A DNA stretch of 64,000 nt from Streptomyces flavidovirens DSM 40150 (lineage in GTDB: Bacteria; Actinomycetota; Actinomycetes; Streptomycetales; Streptomycetaceae), in NCBI RefSeq assembly GCF_000429085.1, contig NZ_AUBE01000006.1, positions 1 through 64,000 on the forward strand. Reading direction: 5' to 3'. This document shows positions 33,489 through 41,778 of this stretch, piece by piece. Position 1 is the first letter of the stretch; the number at the start of each line of letters is the position of its first letter. The position numbers and the translations under genes were made by a program. Below the pieces are notes generated by a model. That model was not told where the DNA came from. It saw nothing but the letters and a program-made list of their open reading frames with translations, and searched no databases.

Positions 33489-34961
33489 ATGGCATCCGCA
33501 TCCGCACCCGCACCCGCACCCGCACCCGCACCCGCATTCGAGTACGCCCCTGCTCCCGAGTCCCGCTCGGTAGTCGACATCGCTCCCTCCTACGGCCTGT
33601 TCATCGACGGCGAGTTCACCGACGCGGCCGACGGCAAGGTCTTCAAGACCATCTCGCCGTCCACCGAGGAGGTTCTCTCCGAGGTCGCCCGCGCGGGCGC
33701 CGAGGACGTGGACCGCGCCGTGAAGGCGGCCCGCAGGGCGTTCGAGAAGTGGTCGGCGCTGCCCGGCTCCGAGCGCGCCAAGTACCTCTTCCGTATCGCG
33801 CGGATCATCCAGGAGCGCTCGCGTGAGCTGGCCGTCCTGGAGACCCTCGACAACGGCAAGCCGATCAAGGAGACCCGAGACGCGGACCTCCCCCTGGTCG
33901 CCGCGCACTTCTTCTACTACGCGGGCTGGGCCGACAAGCTCGACCACGCGGGGTACGGCGCCAACCCGCGCCCGCTCGGTGTCGCGGGCCAGGTCATCCC
34001 CTGGAACTTCCCCCTCCTGATGCTCGCGTGGAAGATCGCCCCGGCGCTCGCCACCGGCAACACGGTCGTCCTGAAGCCCGCCGAGACGACCCCCCTCTCC
34101 GCCCTGTTCTTCGCGGACATCTGCCGCCAGGCGGGCCTGCCCAAGGGCGTCGTCAACATCATTCCCGGTTACGGGGAGGCGGGCGCCGCACTCGTCGAGC
34201 ACCCGGACGTGAACAAGGTCGCCTTCACCGGCTCCACGGCCGTTGGCAAGGCGATCGCCCGCCAGGTGGCGGGCACGCACAAGAAGGTCACCCTCGAACT
34301 CGGCGGCAAGGGCGCGAACATCGTCTTCGACGACGCCCCCATCGACCAGGCCGTAGAGGGCATCGTCACCGGCATCTTCTTCAACCAGGGCCAGGTCTGC
34401 TGCGCGGGCTCGCGCCTCCTGGTCCAGGAGTCGATCCAGGACGAGCTGCTCGAATCCCTCAAGCGCCGGCTCTCCACGCTGCGCCTGGGCGACCCGCTGG
34501 ACAAGAACACCGACATCGGCGCGATCAACTCCGCCGAGCAGCTCGCCCGTATCACCGCACTCGCCGACACCGGCGAGGCGGAGGGCGCCGAGCGCTGGTC
34601 GGCGCCCTGCGACCTGCCCTCCTCCGGCTACTGGTTCGCGCCGACGCTCTTCACGGGCGTCACGCAGGCGCACACCGTCGCACGCGACGAGATCTTCGGC
34701 CCGGTCCTCTCCGTGCTCTCCTTCCGCACCCCCGACGAGGCGGTCGCCAAGGCGAACAACACGCAGTACGGCCTGTCCGCCGGCATCTGGACGGAGAAGG
34801 GCTCGCGGATCCTCGCGGTCGCGAACAAGCTTCGCGCGGGCGTGATCTGGGCCAACACGTTCAACAAGTTCGACCCGACCTCGCCCTTCGGCGGTTACAA
34901 GGAGTCGGGCTACGGCCGCGAAGGCGGCCGTCACGGCCTGGAGGCGTACCTCGATGTCTGA
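33489..34961 (+). CDS. Aldehyde dehydrogenase, catalytic half of an ALDH16-like pair, 490 aa
   Basis: NAD(P)-dependent oxidation of aldehydes, in this operon probably acetaldehyde from deoC. All key residues are visible: cofactor-site Asn and Lys in VIPWNFPLLMLAWK, FTGSTAVGKAIA, the general base Glu in TLELGGKGANIV, and the catalytic Cys in FFNQGQVCCAGSRLLVQ. C-terminal TSPFGGYKESGYGREGG is typical. The N-terminus contains an Ala-Pro run coded by a GCACCC hexamer repeat. It starts 5 bp after the deoC stop and overlaps the next gene by 8 bp, so the three are one operon. Confidence 0.92.
   Translation: MASASAPAPAPAPAPAFEYAPAPESRSVVDIAPSYGLFIDGEFTDAADGKVFKTISPSTEEVLSEVARAGAEDVDRAVKAARRAFEKWSALPGSERAKYLFRIARIIQERSRELAVLETLDNGKPIKETRDADLPLVAAHFFYYAGWADKLDHAGYGANPRPLGVAGQVIPWNFPLLMLAWKIAPALATGNTVVLKPAETTPLSALFFADICRQAGLPKGVVNIIPGYGEAGAALVEHPDVNKVAFTGSTAVGKAIARQVAGTHKKVTLELGGKGANIVFDDAPIDQAVEGIVTGIFFNQGQVCCAGSRLLVQESIQDELLESLKRRLSTLRLGDPLDKNTDIGAINSAEQLARITALADTGEAEGAERWSAPCDLPSSGYWFAPTLFTGVTQAHTVARDEIFGPVLSVLSFRTPDEAVAKANNTQYGLSAGIWTEKGSRILAVANKLRAGVIWANTFNKFDPTSPFGGYKESGYGREGGRHGLEAYLDV
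33495..33538 (+). repeat. GCACCC hexamer repeat at the ALDH N-terminus
   Basis: GCATCC GCATCC followed by five GCACCC units and GCATTC, coding for (Ala-Ser)2-(Ala-Pro)5-Ala-Phe directly after the start codon. Such a short-unit repeat could vary in copy number without shifting the frame. Confidence 0.85.
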
Positions 34962-35853
34962 CCGCTTGACTGTCCTCAAGACCTACAAGCTGTACGTCGG
35001 GGGCAAGTTCCCCCGCTCCGAGAGCGGCCGGGTGTACGAAGTGACGGACTCGAAGGACAAGTGGCTGGCCAACGCCCCCCTGTCGTCCCGCAAGGACGCC
35101 CGTGACGCGGTCGTCGCCGCCCGCAAGGCGTTCGGCGCGTGGTCGGGTGCGACGGCGTACAACCGGGGCCAGGTCCTCTACCGCGTCGCCGAGATGCTGG
35201 AGGGCCGCAAGAGCCAGTTCGTGCACGAGGTGACGCACGCGGAGGGTCTGTCGAAGTCGAAGGCGGCCGACGTCGTGGAGGCCGCCATCGACCGCTGGGT
35301 CTGGTACGCGGGCTGGACCGACAAGATCGCCCAGATCGTGGGCGGCGCGAACCCGGTGGCGGGCCCGTTCTTCAACCTGTCCACCCCCGAGCCCACGGGC
35401 GTCGTCACCGTCGTGGCGCCCCAGGAGTCGTCCTTCCTGGGCCTCGTCTCGGTGATCGCCCCCGTGATCGCGACGGGCAACACGGCCGTGGTCATCGCTT
35501 CCGAGAAGTCCCCGCTGCCGGCGCTCTCCCTCGGCGAGGTCCTGGCCACGTCCGACCTGCCGGGCGGTGTGGTCAACATCCTGACCGGGCGTACGCGCGA
35601 GATCGCGGTGCCGCTCGCCTCGCACCAGGACGTCAACGCGATCGACCTGACGGGCGCGGACGCCGACCTGGCGCGCGATCTGGAGATCGCCGCCGCGGAC
35701 AACCTCAAGCGGGTTCTGCGTCCACAGCCTGTGGACGGGACCGCGGCGGACTGGTCGGCCGACCCCGGCACGCACCGCCTGACGGCCTTCCTCGAAATGA
35801 AGACGGTGTGGCACCCGACGGGCACGCTGGGCGCGTCGGGCTCCGCCTACTGA
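34954..35853 (+). CDS. Truncated aldehyde dehydrogenase-like protein lacking the catalytic Cys, 299 aa
   Basis: Homologous to the N-terminal and cofactor-binding part of aldehyde dehydrogenases (KLYVGGKFPRSESGRVYEV, RVAEMLEGRKSQFVHEV, WAGWTDK-like WYAGWTDKIAQIVGGANPVAG, VVTVVAPQESSFLGLVSVIAP). It stops before the catalytic Cys region, and the Glu-containing LELGG motif is missing. It therefore cannot be a complete enzyme. ALDH16 proteins (about 800 residues) consist of a full ALDH domain followed by a truncated inactive one. The sum of this gene and its upstream partner (490 + 299) fits that layout, so the two are probably a split ALDH16 acting as a complex. The start overlaps the upstream stop by 8 bp. 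Confidence 0.85.
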   Translation: MSDRLTVLKTYKLYVGGKFPRSESGRVYEVTDSKDKWLANAPLSSRKDARDAVVAARKAFGAWSGATAYNRGQVLYRVAEMLEGRKSQFVHEVTHAEGLSKSKAADVVEAAIDRWVWYAGWTDKIAQIVGGANPVAGPFFNLSTPEPTGVVTVVAPQESSFLGLVSVIAPVIATGNTAVVIASEKSPLPALSLGEVLATSDLPGGVVNILTGRTREIAVPLASHQDVNAIDLTGADADLARDLEIAAADNLKRVLRPQPVDGTAADWSADPGTHRLTAFLEMKTVWHPTGTLGASGSAY

Positions 35854-35860
35854 CCCCATG

Positions 35861-35902
35861 CGGACGGGCCCGTATCGCCGAGCGGCGGTACGGGCCCGTC
35901 CG
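35861..35902. terminator. Hairpin terminator after the deoC-ALDH operon
   Basis: CGGACGGGCCCGTA pairs perfectly with TACGGGCCCGTCCG, with a loop that can itself pair (CGCCGAGCGGCG). It follows the ALDH stop by 8 bp and precedes the end of the convergent gene at 35920. Confidence 0.85.
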
Positions 35903-35919
35903 TGTCCCCGGCAGCCGGA

Positions 35920-36333
35920 TCAGCCCGGCAGCACACCGGTCGCCGGACCCGCCAGCGGCAGCTCCCGCAGCGTGTCGGCCTGCGTGAGCGGGGCGGTGGC
36001 CGCCCTCGTGCTGACCGGCTGGAAGTCGGCGACCTGCGTGCCCAGTCCGTTGTCCAGCGGGTCCACGCCCGTCCCGGCGAGCGGGTTCAGGGGGGCGTCC
36101 TTGACCGGGCCGACACCGCTGACGGCCGCGGCCCTCAGCCCGCCGGCCAGGGCCTCCATCGTTTTCTCCGCATGGAGATGCGGCAGAGGTGCGTCGATCC
36201 CGGTCTCCTCCGGCGCCGGCGCGGCCTGCGCCGCACCGCCGCCCGCGGCAAGGGCCGCACCGGCCGCGGTGACGGCCAGACCTGCGCGCAGCAGAGCGGT
36301 CCGCTGGGACTTGGGGCGTGCGTGACGTGCCAT
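35920..36333 (-). CDS. Small secreted protein of unknown function, 137 aa
   Basis: Predicted secreted protein. The signal peptide is RTALLRAGLAVTAAGAALAAGGGAAQA, with cleavage likely after AQA. The mature part is short and rich in Ala, Leu, Pro and Gly (PLNPLAGTGVDPLDNGLGTQVADFQPVST and a final LPLAGPATGVLPG). There are no cysteines and no known domain. The style resembles the secreted protein at 42121, but no alignment can be claimed. The ATG at 36333 is chosen over an upstream start at 36360 because it gives a normal signal peptide. Confidence 0.75.
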   Translation of the reverse strand: MARHARPKSQRTALLRAGLAVTAAGAALAAGGGAAQAAPAPEETGIDAPLPHLHAEKTMEALAGGLRAAAVSGVGPVKDAPLNPLAGTGVDPLDNGLGTQVADFQPVSTRAATAPLTQADTLRELPLAGPATGVLPG

Positions 36334-36453
36334 GGGATTCCTGCCTGAGTGGGTAATCAAGTGCCCACGCAGAGTAGGTGAGGTGTGACGCTCGATACCA
36401 ACGTCTCCCCGGTGGGGTCCCCCGGCCGGCTCAATGCCGCAGAATGGTTGCCC

Positions 36454-37083
36454 GTGAGTTCATCCCCCGTACCCACGCACGTCGTCCTGCTGACCGGTCC
36501 CTCCGGCTCCGGAAAGTCGTCGCTGGCCGCCCGTTCGGGCCTGCCCGTGCTGCGCCTCGACGACTTCTACAAAGAGGGTGACGATCCCACGCTCCCGCGG
36601 GTGGAGGGGAGCACGGACATCGACTGGGACTCCCCGCTGTCCTGGGACGCGGACGCCGCCGTGGCGGCCATCGGGGAGCTGTGCCGTACGGGGCGTACGA
36701 ACGTTCCGGTGTACTCCATCGCCACCAGCTCCATCGTGGGCAGGGAGGCGCTGGACATCGAGCGCACGCCGTTGTTCGTGGCGGAGGGGATCTTCGCGGC
36801 GGACGTGGTGGCGCGCTGCCAGGAGCTGGGCGTACTCGCTGACGCGCTCTGTCTGCGCGGGCGTCCGGCGACGACCTTCCGGCGGCGGCTGCTGCGGGAT
36901 CTCCGGGAGGGACGCAAGTCGGTGCCGTTCCTGCTGCGCAGGGGGTGGCGGCTGATGCGGGCCGAGCGGGCGATCGTGGGGCGCCAGACGGCGCTCGGGG
37001 CGTACCCCTGCGCGAAGGCGGAGGCACTGGGCCGCCTCGCGGCCGCCGCGGCGGGCCGCCACCGCACCCCGGCAGTGCGCTAA
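36454..37083 (+). CDS. Uridine kinase family protein, about 209 aa
   Basis: P-loop kinase of the uridine kinase type, which phosphorylates uridine or cytidine with a nucleoside triphosphate. Walker A is LLTGPSGSGKSSLA. Next come the substrate loop LRLDDFYKEGDDPTLP, IDWDSPLSWD and VYSIATSSIVG, and LFVAEGIFAADVVA replaces the usual EGIL block. The C-terminus is basic (RRRLLRDLREGRKSVPFLLRRGWRLMRAE), as in the lid. The GTG at 36454 places the P-loop about 15 residues from the N-terminus, the family norm; the frame is open to 36385. It ends convergently with sigQ. Confidence 0.83.
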   Translation: MSSSPVPTHVVLLTGPSGSGKSSLAARSGLPVLRLDDFYKEGDDPTLPRVEGSTDIDWDSPLSWDADAAVAAIGELCRTGRTNVPVYSIATSSIVGREALDIERTPLFVAEGIFAADVVARCQELGVLADALCLRGRPATTFRRRLLRDLREGRKSVPFLLRRGWRLMRAERAIVGRQTALGAYPCAKAEALGRLAAAAAGRHRTPAVR

Positions 37084-37264
37084 GGCCTGCCCGCCGAAGG
37101 CCGGCAGAGGCCGCCGGGCTGGCCCTGCGGCGCTACCCCGCCCGCACCCCCGCAGCACAGCGCGGCGGGGTCGTACAGGCTCCCCCGCCTGTACGGCCCC
37201 GCCGCGCTTCCCCCGTGCTCCGCCGTCTCCCCCGAGACGGCGGCCCCCGTATCCCCCGTTACCT

Positions 37265-38038
37265 TCAGGCCACCAGCTCGCCGAAGGACTCTTCCTCGTC
37301 ACGGCCGAAGCTGAGGACCTCGTCCTCGCGCAGCCGGCGCAGGGAGCGCCAGATGCTGCTCTTGACCGTGCCGACACTGATGTCGAGGATGTCCGCGATC
37401 TCCGGGTCGGTGCGGCCCTCGTAGTACCGCAGGACCAGCATCGTGCGCTGGAGTTCGGGCAGCCGGGCGAGCGCCTGCCAGAGCACGGCGCGCAGTTCGG
37501 TGCCGCGCATCGCGTCCGTGTCGTTCGCCGTCTCCGGCAGTTCCTCGGTCGGGTATTCGTTGAGCTTGCGCCTGCGCCAGGCGCTGATGTGCAGGTTCGT
37601 CATGGTGCGGCGCAGATAGCCGCCGACCGCCGCCTTGTCGCTGATCCTGTCCCAGGCGCGGTACGTCGAGAAGAGGGCGCTCTGCAGCAGGTCCTCGGCC
37701 TCGTACCGGTCCCCGGTCAGGTGGTAGGCGGTCGCGTACAGGGAGGCGCGGCGCTCCTGGACGTAGGCGGTGAACTCCGCCTCCGACACCGAAGTGCCTT
37801 CCCCCGTGGCCTCCCGGTACGCCGCTCCCCCGTATCCCCCGTTGCCCCCGTACCCCCCGTTGCCCCCCACAGAACTGTCCGGCACCGCGGCCACGTGCAG
37901 AGACTGCGTGCGCTGGCGACCGATGCCGCGAGCGCACCCCCGCCCGCCGCCCACGGCACCGGACTTCTCGGTGCTCCTCGTGACGTCGTGGAGACGCGTG
38001 ACAACTGCGCTGGAGGTGGTGCTGTGCAGTGCGTTCAT
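37265..38038 (-). CDS. sigQ: RNA polymerase sigma factor SigQ (SigE family), 257 aa
   Basis: ECF-type sigma factor of the SigE family. An N-terminal extension (MNALHSTTSSAVVTRLHDVTRS, then a Gly-Tyr-rich stretch NGGYGGNGGYGGAA) precedes sigma region 2 (EAEFTAYVQERRASLYATAYHLTGDRYEAEDLLQSALFSTYRAWDRI). Region 4 follows (ALARLPELQRTMLVLRYYEGRTDPEIADILDISVGTVKSSIWRSLRRLRE). In S. coelicolor sigQ is divergent from afsQ1-afsQ2 and is controlled by AfsQ1; the arrangement is the same here, with an AfsQ1-type box at 38123-38138. Confidence 0.92.
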   Translation of the reverse strand: MNALHSTTSSAVVTRLHDVTRSTEKSGAVGGGRGCARGIGRQRTQSLHVAAVPDSSVGGNGGYGGNGGYGGAAYREATGEGTSVSEAEFTAYVQERRASLYATAYHLTGDRYEAEDLLQSALFSTYRAWDRISDKAAVGGYLRRTMTNLHISAWRRRKLNEYPTEELPETANDTDAMRGTELRAVLWQALARLPELQRTMLVLRYYEGRTDPEIADILDISVGTVKSSIWRSLRRLREDEVLSFGRDEEESFGELVA

Positions 38039-38122
38039 CTCGCGCCCCCCGTCAATGGAGTCCGTTGCTGTCCGTGTGCCAATGAGCTTGCCGGGCCAGT
38101 TTCATGGCGGTGTCCGCCGACT

Positions 38123-38138
38123 GTCACAGGCCTGTCAC
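38123..38138. promoter_or_regulatory. AfsQ1-type box GTCAC-N6-GTCAC
   Basis: Two GTCAC copies (38123-38127 and 38134-38138) separated by six bases match the known AfsQ1 recognition pattern GTnAC-N6-GTnAC. It lies between sigQ and afsQ1, as expected for control of both. Confidence 0.7.
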
Positions 38139-38208
38139 AGGGACGGGAGCGCGATGCGAGTGGCCCAACTGTCGAAGTCGCCCTTCCCCATGGGCCAGAA
38201 TGACCTCT

Positions 38209-38886
38209 GTGCCTTTCCTGTTGCTGATCGAGGACGACGACGCCATCCGCACGGCCCTCGAACTCTCGCTGTCACGCCAGGGCCACCGAGTGGCCACCGC
38301 GGCGACGGGAGAGGACGGCCTGAAACTGCTGCGCGAGCAGCGGCCGGATCTGATCGTGCTGGACGTGATGCTGCCCGGTATCGACGGGTTCGAGGTGTGC
38401 CGTCGCATCAGGCGCACCGACCAGTTGCCGATCATCCTGCTGACCGCGCGCAGCGACGACATCGATGTGGTGGTCGGCCTGGAGTCGGGCGCCGACGACT
38501 ACGTTGTCAAGCCGGTGCAGGGGCGGGTCCTCGACGCCCGTATCCGCGCGGTACTGCGGCGGGGCGAGCGGGAGGCCAATGACGCCGCCGTCTTCGGCAA
38601 CGTGACGATCGACCGGTCGGCGATGACGGTCACCAAGAACGGCGAGGATCTTCAGCTCACGCCGACCGAACTGCGGCTGCTCCTGGAGCTGAGCCGCCGC
38701 CCCGGACAGGCGTTGTCCCGGCAGCAGTTGCTGCGGCTGGTGTGGGAGCACGACTACCTTGGTGACTCGCGGCTGGTCGACGCGTGCGTTCAGCGGCTGC
38801 GGGCCAAGGTCGAGGACGTACCGTCGTCGCCGACCCTCATCCGTACGGTCCGTGGCGTCGGCTACCGGCTGGACTCGCCTTCGTGA
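38209..38886 (+). CDS. afsQ1: Two-component response regulator AfsQ1, 225 aa
   Basis: OmpR/PhoB-type response regulator. The receiver domain has the acidic pocket IEDDD, the phosphoacceptor Asp52 in LIVLDVMLPG, the Thr in LLTARSDD and the Lys in DYVVKPV. The winged-helix output domain is in the C-terminal half (LQLTPTELRLLLELSRRPGQALSRQQLLRLVWEHDY). The GTG at 38209 gives exactly 225 residues, the length of S. coelicolor AfsQ1. In that species it controls antibiotic production, nitrogen-linked genes and sigQ. Its stop overlaps the afsQ2 start by 4 bp. Confidence 0.95.
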   Translation: MPFLLLIEDDDAIRTALELSLSRQGHRVATAATGEDGLKLLREQRPDLIVLDVMLPGIDGFEVCRRIRRTDQLPIILLTARSDDIDVVVGLESGADDYVVKPVQGRVLDARIRAVLRRGEREANDAAVFGNVTIDRSAMTVTKNGEDLQLTPTELRLLLELSRRPGQALSRQQLLRLVWEHDYLGDSRLVDACVQRLRAKVEDVPSSPTLIRTVRGVGYRLDSPS

Positions 38887-40436
38887 GCGCTGCCCCGGCG
38901 AAATCCCCGCAGGCGGGGCCGCGCTGGACCAGTCTGCGGCTGCGGCTCGTCGTCGTGTTCGCCCTGGTGGCGCTGACGGCTGCCGTCTCGGCGTCGGGCA
39001 TCGCGTACTGGCTCAACCGCGAGGCCGTACTGACCCGTACCCAGGACGCGGCGCTGAGCAGCTTCCGCCAGGAGATGCAGAACCGCGCGGCCACGCTGCC
39101 GCTGCGGCCCACGCAGGCCGAACTCCAGGCGGCCGCGACGCAGATGGCGGCGGGGGGCAGCCCCGGCTACAGCGTGCTGCTGGTGGACGAGCGGGAGCCG
39201 GGCAAGCCGATCGCGGTCACCTCGGACAGCGATGTCCTGACGCTGAAGGACGTACCGCAGGAGCTTCAGGACGCGGTGAACCGGCGGCAGAAGGTCACGG
39301 AGGCCAATGAGTTTCCGTACCACCTGTACTGGGTGCGCGTCAGCCCGAAGGGGAAGCCGTCCCTGGTGGCGGGCACGAAGGTGATCGGCGGCGGGCCCAC
39401 CGGTTACATGGTCACGTCCCTGGAGCAGGAGCGCGACGACCTCAACTCGCTGGCCTGGTCCCTCGCGATCGCCACCGCGCTCGCCCTGCTGGGCTCCGCG
39501 CTGCTCGCGCAGGCGGCCGCGACGACCGTGCTCAAGCCCGTGCAGCGGCTCGGGGACGCGGCGCGGCGCCTGGGTGAGGGCAAGCTCGACACGCGGTTGC
39601 GGGTGTCGGGGACGGACGAACTGGCCGATCTGTCGCGGACGTTCAACAAGGCCGCCGAGTCGCTGGAGAAGAAGGTCGCGGACATGAGCGCGCGGGAGGA
39701 GTCGAGCCGCCGCTTCGTCGCCGACATGTCGCACGAACTGCGTACGCCGCTGACCGCGATCACGGCGGTGGCGGAGGTCCTGGAGGACGAGGCGGACAGC
39801 CTCGACCCGATGATCGCGCCCGCCGTGCACCTGGTGGTGAGCGAGACGAGGCGGCTGAACGACCTGGTGGAGAACCTCATGGAGGTGACCCGCTTCGACG
39901 CGGGTACAGCCCGGCTCGTCCTCGACGACGTCGACGTGGCCGACCAGGTGACCGCCTGCATCGACGCGCGGGCGTGGCTGGACGCGGTGGATCTCGACGC
40001 CGAGCGCGGCATCATGGCGCGCCTCGACCCGCGCCGGCTGGACGTGATCCTGGCGAACCTGATCGGGAACGCGCTCAAGCACGGGGGCTCCCCGGTGCGG
40101 GTGTCGGTGCGGCCCGTCGGCCACGAGCTGCTGATCGAGGTACGGGACCACGGGCCCGGCATCCCCGAGGACGTACTGCCGCACGTCTTCGACCGCTTCT
40201 ACAAGGCGAGCGCGTCACGGCCGCGCTCCGAGGGCAGCGGGCTCGGCCTGTCCATCGCCATGGAGAACGCGCACATCCACGGCGGGGACATCACCGCGTC
40301 GAACTCGCCGGAGGGCGGCGCCGTCTTCGTACTGCGACTGCCGCTCGACGTGTCACGGACAGCGGACGGGGACGGAGACGGGGACGACGGAGGGGACGGC
40401 GGCGTGCGGGACGGACAGGAGGGCGACAGCCAGTGA
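38883..40436 (+). CDS. afsQ2: Sensor histidine kinase AfsQ2, 517 aa
   Basis: Membrane sensor kinase paired with AfsQ1. A first membrane segment (LRLVVVFALVALTAAVSASG, residues 20-39) is followed by an extracellular domain of about 150 residues. A second membrane segment (SLAIATALALLGSALLAQAA) leads into a HAMP domain, then the H-box RRFVADMSHELRTPLTAI with phosphoacceptor His284. The catalytic domain has the N-box (LANLIGNALKHG), G1 (VRDHGPGIP), F-box and G2 (GSGLGLSI). A Gly/Asp-rich tail (GDGDGDDGGDGG) ends the protein. GTGA overlaps on both sides tie afsQ1, afsQ2 and the next lipoprotein gene into one operon. Confidence 0.94.
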   Translation: MSAAPAKSPQAGPRWTSLRLRLVVVFALVALTAAVSASGIAYWLNREAVLTRTQDAALSSFRQEMQNRAATLPLRPTQAELQAAATQMAAGGSPGYSVLLVDEREPGKPIAVTSDSDVLTLKDVPQELQDAVNRRQKVTEANEFPYHLYWVRVSPKGKPSLVAGTKVIGGGPTGYMVTSLEQERDDLNSLAWSLAIATALALLGSALLAQAAATTVLKPVQRLGDAARRLGEGKLDTRLRVSGTDELADLSRTFNKAAESLEKKVADMSAREESSRRFVADMSHELRTPLTAITAVAEVLEDEADSLDPMIAPAVHLVVSETRRLNDLVENLMEVTRFDAGTARLVLDDVDVADQVTACIDARAWLDAVDLDAERGIMARLDPRRLDVILANLIGNALKHGGSPVRVSVRPVGHELLIEVRDHGPGIPEDVLPHVFDRFYKASASRPRSEGSGLGLSIAMENAHIHGGDITASNSPEGGAVFVLRLPLDVSRTADGDGDGDDGGDGGVRDGQEGDSQ

Positions 40437-41038
40437 AGCGCGGACTGACCCGTCTCACGGCCCTCGCCGCGCTCGGCGCCGCGCTCGCCGGGTGCGGGAT
40501 CCGGACCACTTCGGTGCCGGTCGACGCGGGCGCCGCGCCGTCCCGCGTGCCGTGCGAGCTGTCGGAACAGGAGCCCGCCGGCGAGGGGGCCTCCGGCGTA
40601 CCGCTCCAGGTGTATCTGGTCTGCGGGGCGCAACTCGTCCCGGTGGACCGGGCGGTGCGGATACCCGAGGAGAAGCTGTCCGACCGGGTGCGGGTCGCGC
40701 AGACACTCCTCGACGAGCTCAAGAAGGAACCCTCGGACGAGGAGAAGCAGGCGGGTTTCACCACGGATGTACGGGAGACACTGGCCGTTTCCAGGGGTCG
40801 CAAGGGTGACCCCCGCGACGCGTTGCGGCTGAGCAGCGAGCCGGAGGACCTGCCCACCCACGCGCTGGCGCAGATCATCTGTACGTACGCGGACAGCGCG
40901 GCGGCCGGACCGGACCGGTCGGTGGTGCTGGGCGGCCCCTCCGACGACCCGGTGCGCGGTTACCAGTGCACGGCGGCGCTCAAGGCCAGGCCCGAATCGG
41001 TGCTGCCGACACTGGGTGAGATCCGACCTTCGCGCTGA
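40433..41038 (+). CDS. Lipoprotein in the afsQ operon, 201 aa
   Basis: Predicted lipid-anchored extracellular protein of unknown function. It has a basic start, hydrophobic core and lipobox LAGC (KRGLTRLTALAALGAALAGC). The mature part contains PLQVYLVCGAQLVPVDRAV and VRVAQTLLDELKKEPSDEEKQAGFTTDV, features reminiscent of the GerMN-type domain that accompanies Streptomyces two-component sensors, though the match is only partial. The GTG overlaps the afsQ2 stop, so it is part of the afsQ1-afsQ2 operon and may tune the sensor. It corresponds in position to S. coelicolor SCO4905 from memory. Confidence 0.85.
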   Translation: MKRGLTRLTALAALGAALAGCGIRTTSVPVDAGAAPSRVPCELSEQEPAGEGASGVPLQVYLVCGAQLVPVDRAVRIPEEKLSDRVRVAQTLLDELKKEPSDEEKQAGFTTDVRETLAVSRGRKGDPRDALRLSSEPEDLPTHALAQIICTYADSAAAGPDRSVVLGGPSDDPVRGYQCTAALKARPESVLPTLGEIRPSR

Positions 41039-41131
41039 TCCGCCGGAACCGTCCGGCCGGTGTGCGTGCCTGGCTCGTCACACTGCCGCCCAGGCGGAAC
41101 CGATCCCACCGGCGTCCGCGTCTTGGGGGGC

Positions 41132-41686
41132 GTGCGACATGGCTCGGACGGCAGTGCCGTCATCATCCGCCTCCGCGCGGCGGGAGGCTTACTCCTCGTC
41201 GCGCATCTGCTGCTCGTGGCGTTACTGACGCTGCGCCCCCTGGACGTCCCCTGGGTGACCGCACCGAACTTCCAGCCGCTGGCCGGCATCGAGGCGGATC
41301 TGGCGCTCGGTCCCGCCCGGGCGGCGCGACGTATCTGCGAGGGGCTTCTGCTGCTGGCGCCGCTGGGCGTGCTGCTGCCGATGGCGGGGGGCCGGCTGTA
41401 TGTGTCGCCGGTGGCCTCGCTGGCCCGTACGGCGCTGGCGGGGACGCTCTTCTCGCTCGGTATCGAGCTGCTCCAGACCGGGGTGCCCGGCCGGGTCGTC
41501 GATGTGGACTCGCTGCTGCTGAACACGGCCGGGGTGGCGCTGGCGCACCTGGCGGTCGTACCGATGGGGCGGGCGCGACTGCGCCGCCTGCGGCGGCGGG
41601 CACCGGGGAAGGGCCGGGTCCTGCGCCGGGACGAGGTTTCTCAGGGGCCTACCCGGACGATTCCCAGGGTCGGGATCGCCCCGTAG
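41132..41686 (+). CDS. VanZ-family membrane protein, 184 aa
   Basis: Membrane protein of the VanZ type, a family linked to low-level glycopeptide (teicoplanin) resistance in enterococci but of unclear role in Streptomyces. Membrane segments include AGGLLLVAHLLLVALLTL, GLLLLAPLGVLLPMA, ALAGTLFSLGIELLQ and NTAGVALAHLAVV. The family motif with Asn-Phe-Pro (APNFQPL) and the Asp-Val-Asp motif (RVVDVDSLLLNTAG) are present. A basic tail follows (RARLRRLRRRAPGKGR). The GTG at 41132 follows a G-rich ribosome site. It is downstream of the afsQ operon with a 93-bp gap. Confidence 0.85.
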   Translation: MRHGSDGSAVIIRLRAAGGLLLVAHLLLVALLTLRPLDVPWVTAPNFQPLAGIEADLALGPARAARRICEGLLLLAPLGVLLPMAGGRLYVSPVASLARTALAGTLFSLGIELLQTGVPGRVVDVDSLLLNTAGVALAHLAVVPMGRARLRRLRRRAPGKGRVLRRDEVSQGPTRTIPRVGIAP

Positions 41687-41778
41687 AGGGACGCTTTGAA
41701 CCGTTCTCGGCGAGCAGTATGGATGTATCGGGAGGCACACCGGAAGTGACCCCCGGACCAGCTCGCGAGGAGCCCGCC

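Noticed and set aside
34954..35853. Second aldehyde dehydrogenase as a frameshifted or truncated pseudogene
   Set aside because: It has its own start overlapping the upstream stop, a clean end before a strong terminator, normal codon usage, and a length that fits the truncated domain of ALDH16 proteins. A designed split is more likely than decay.
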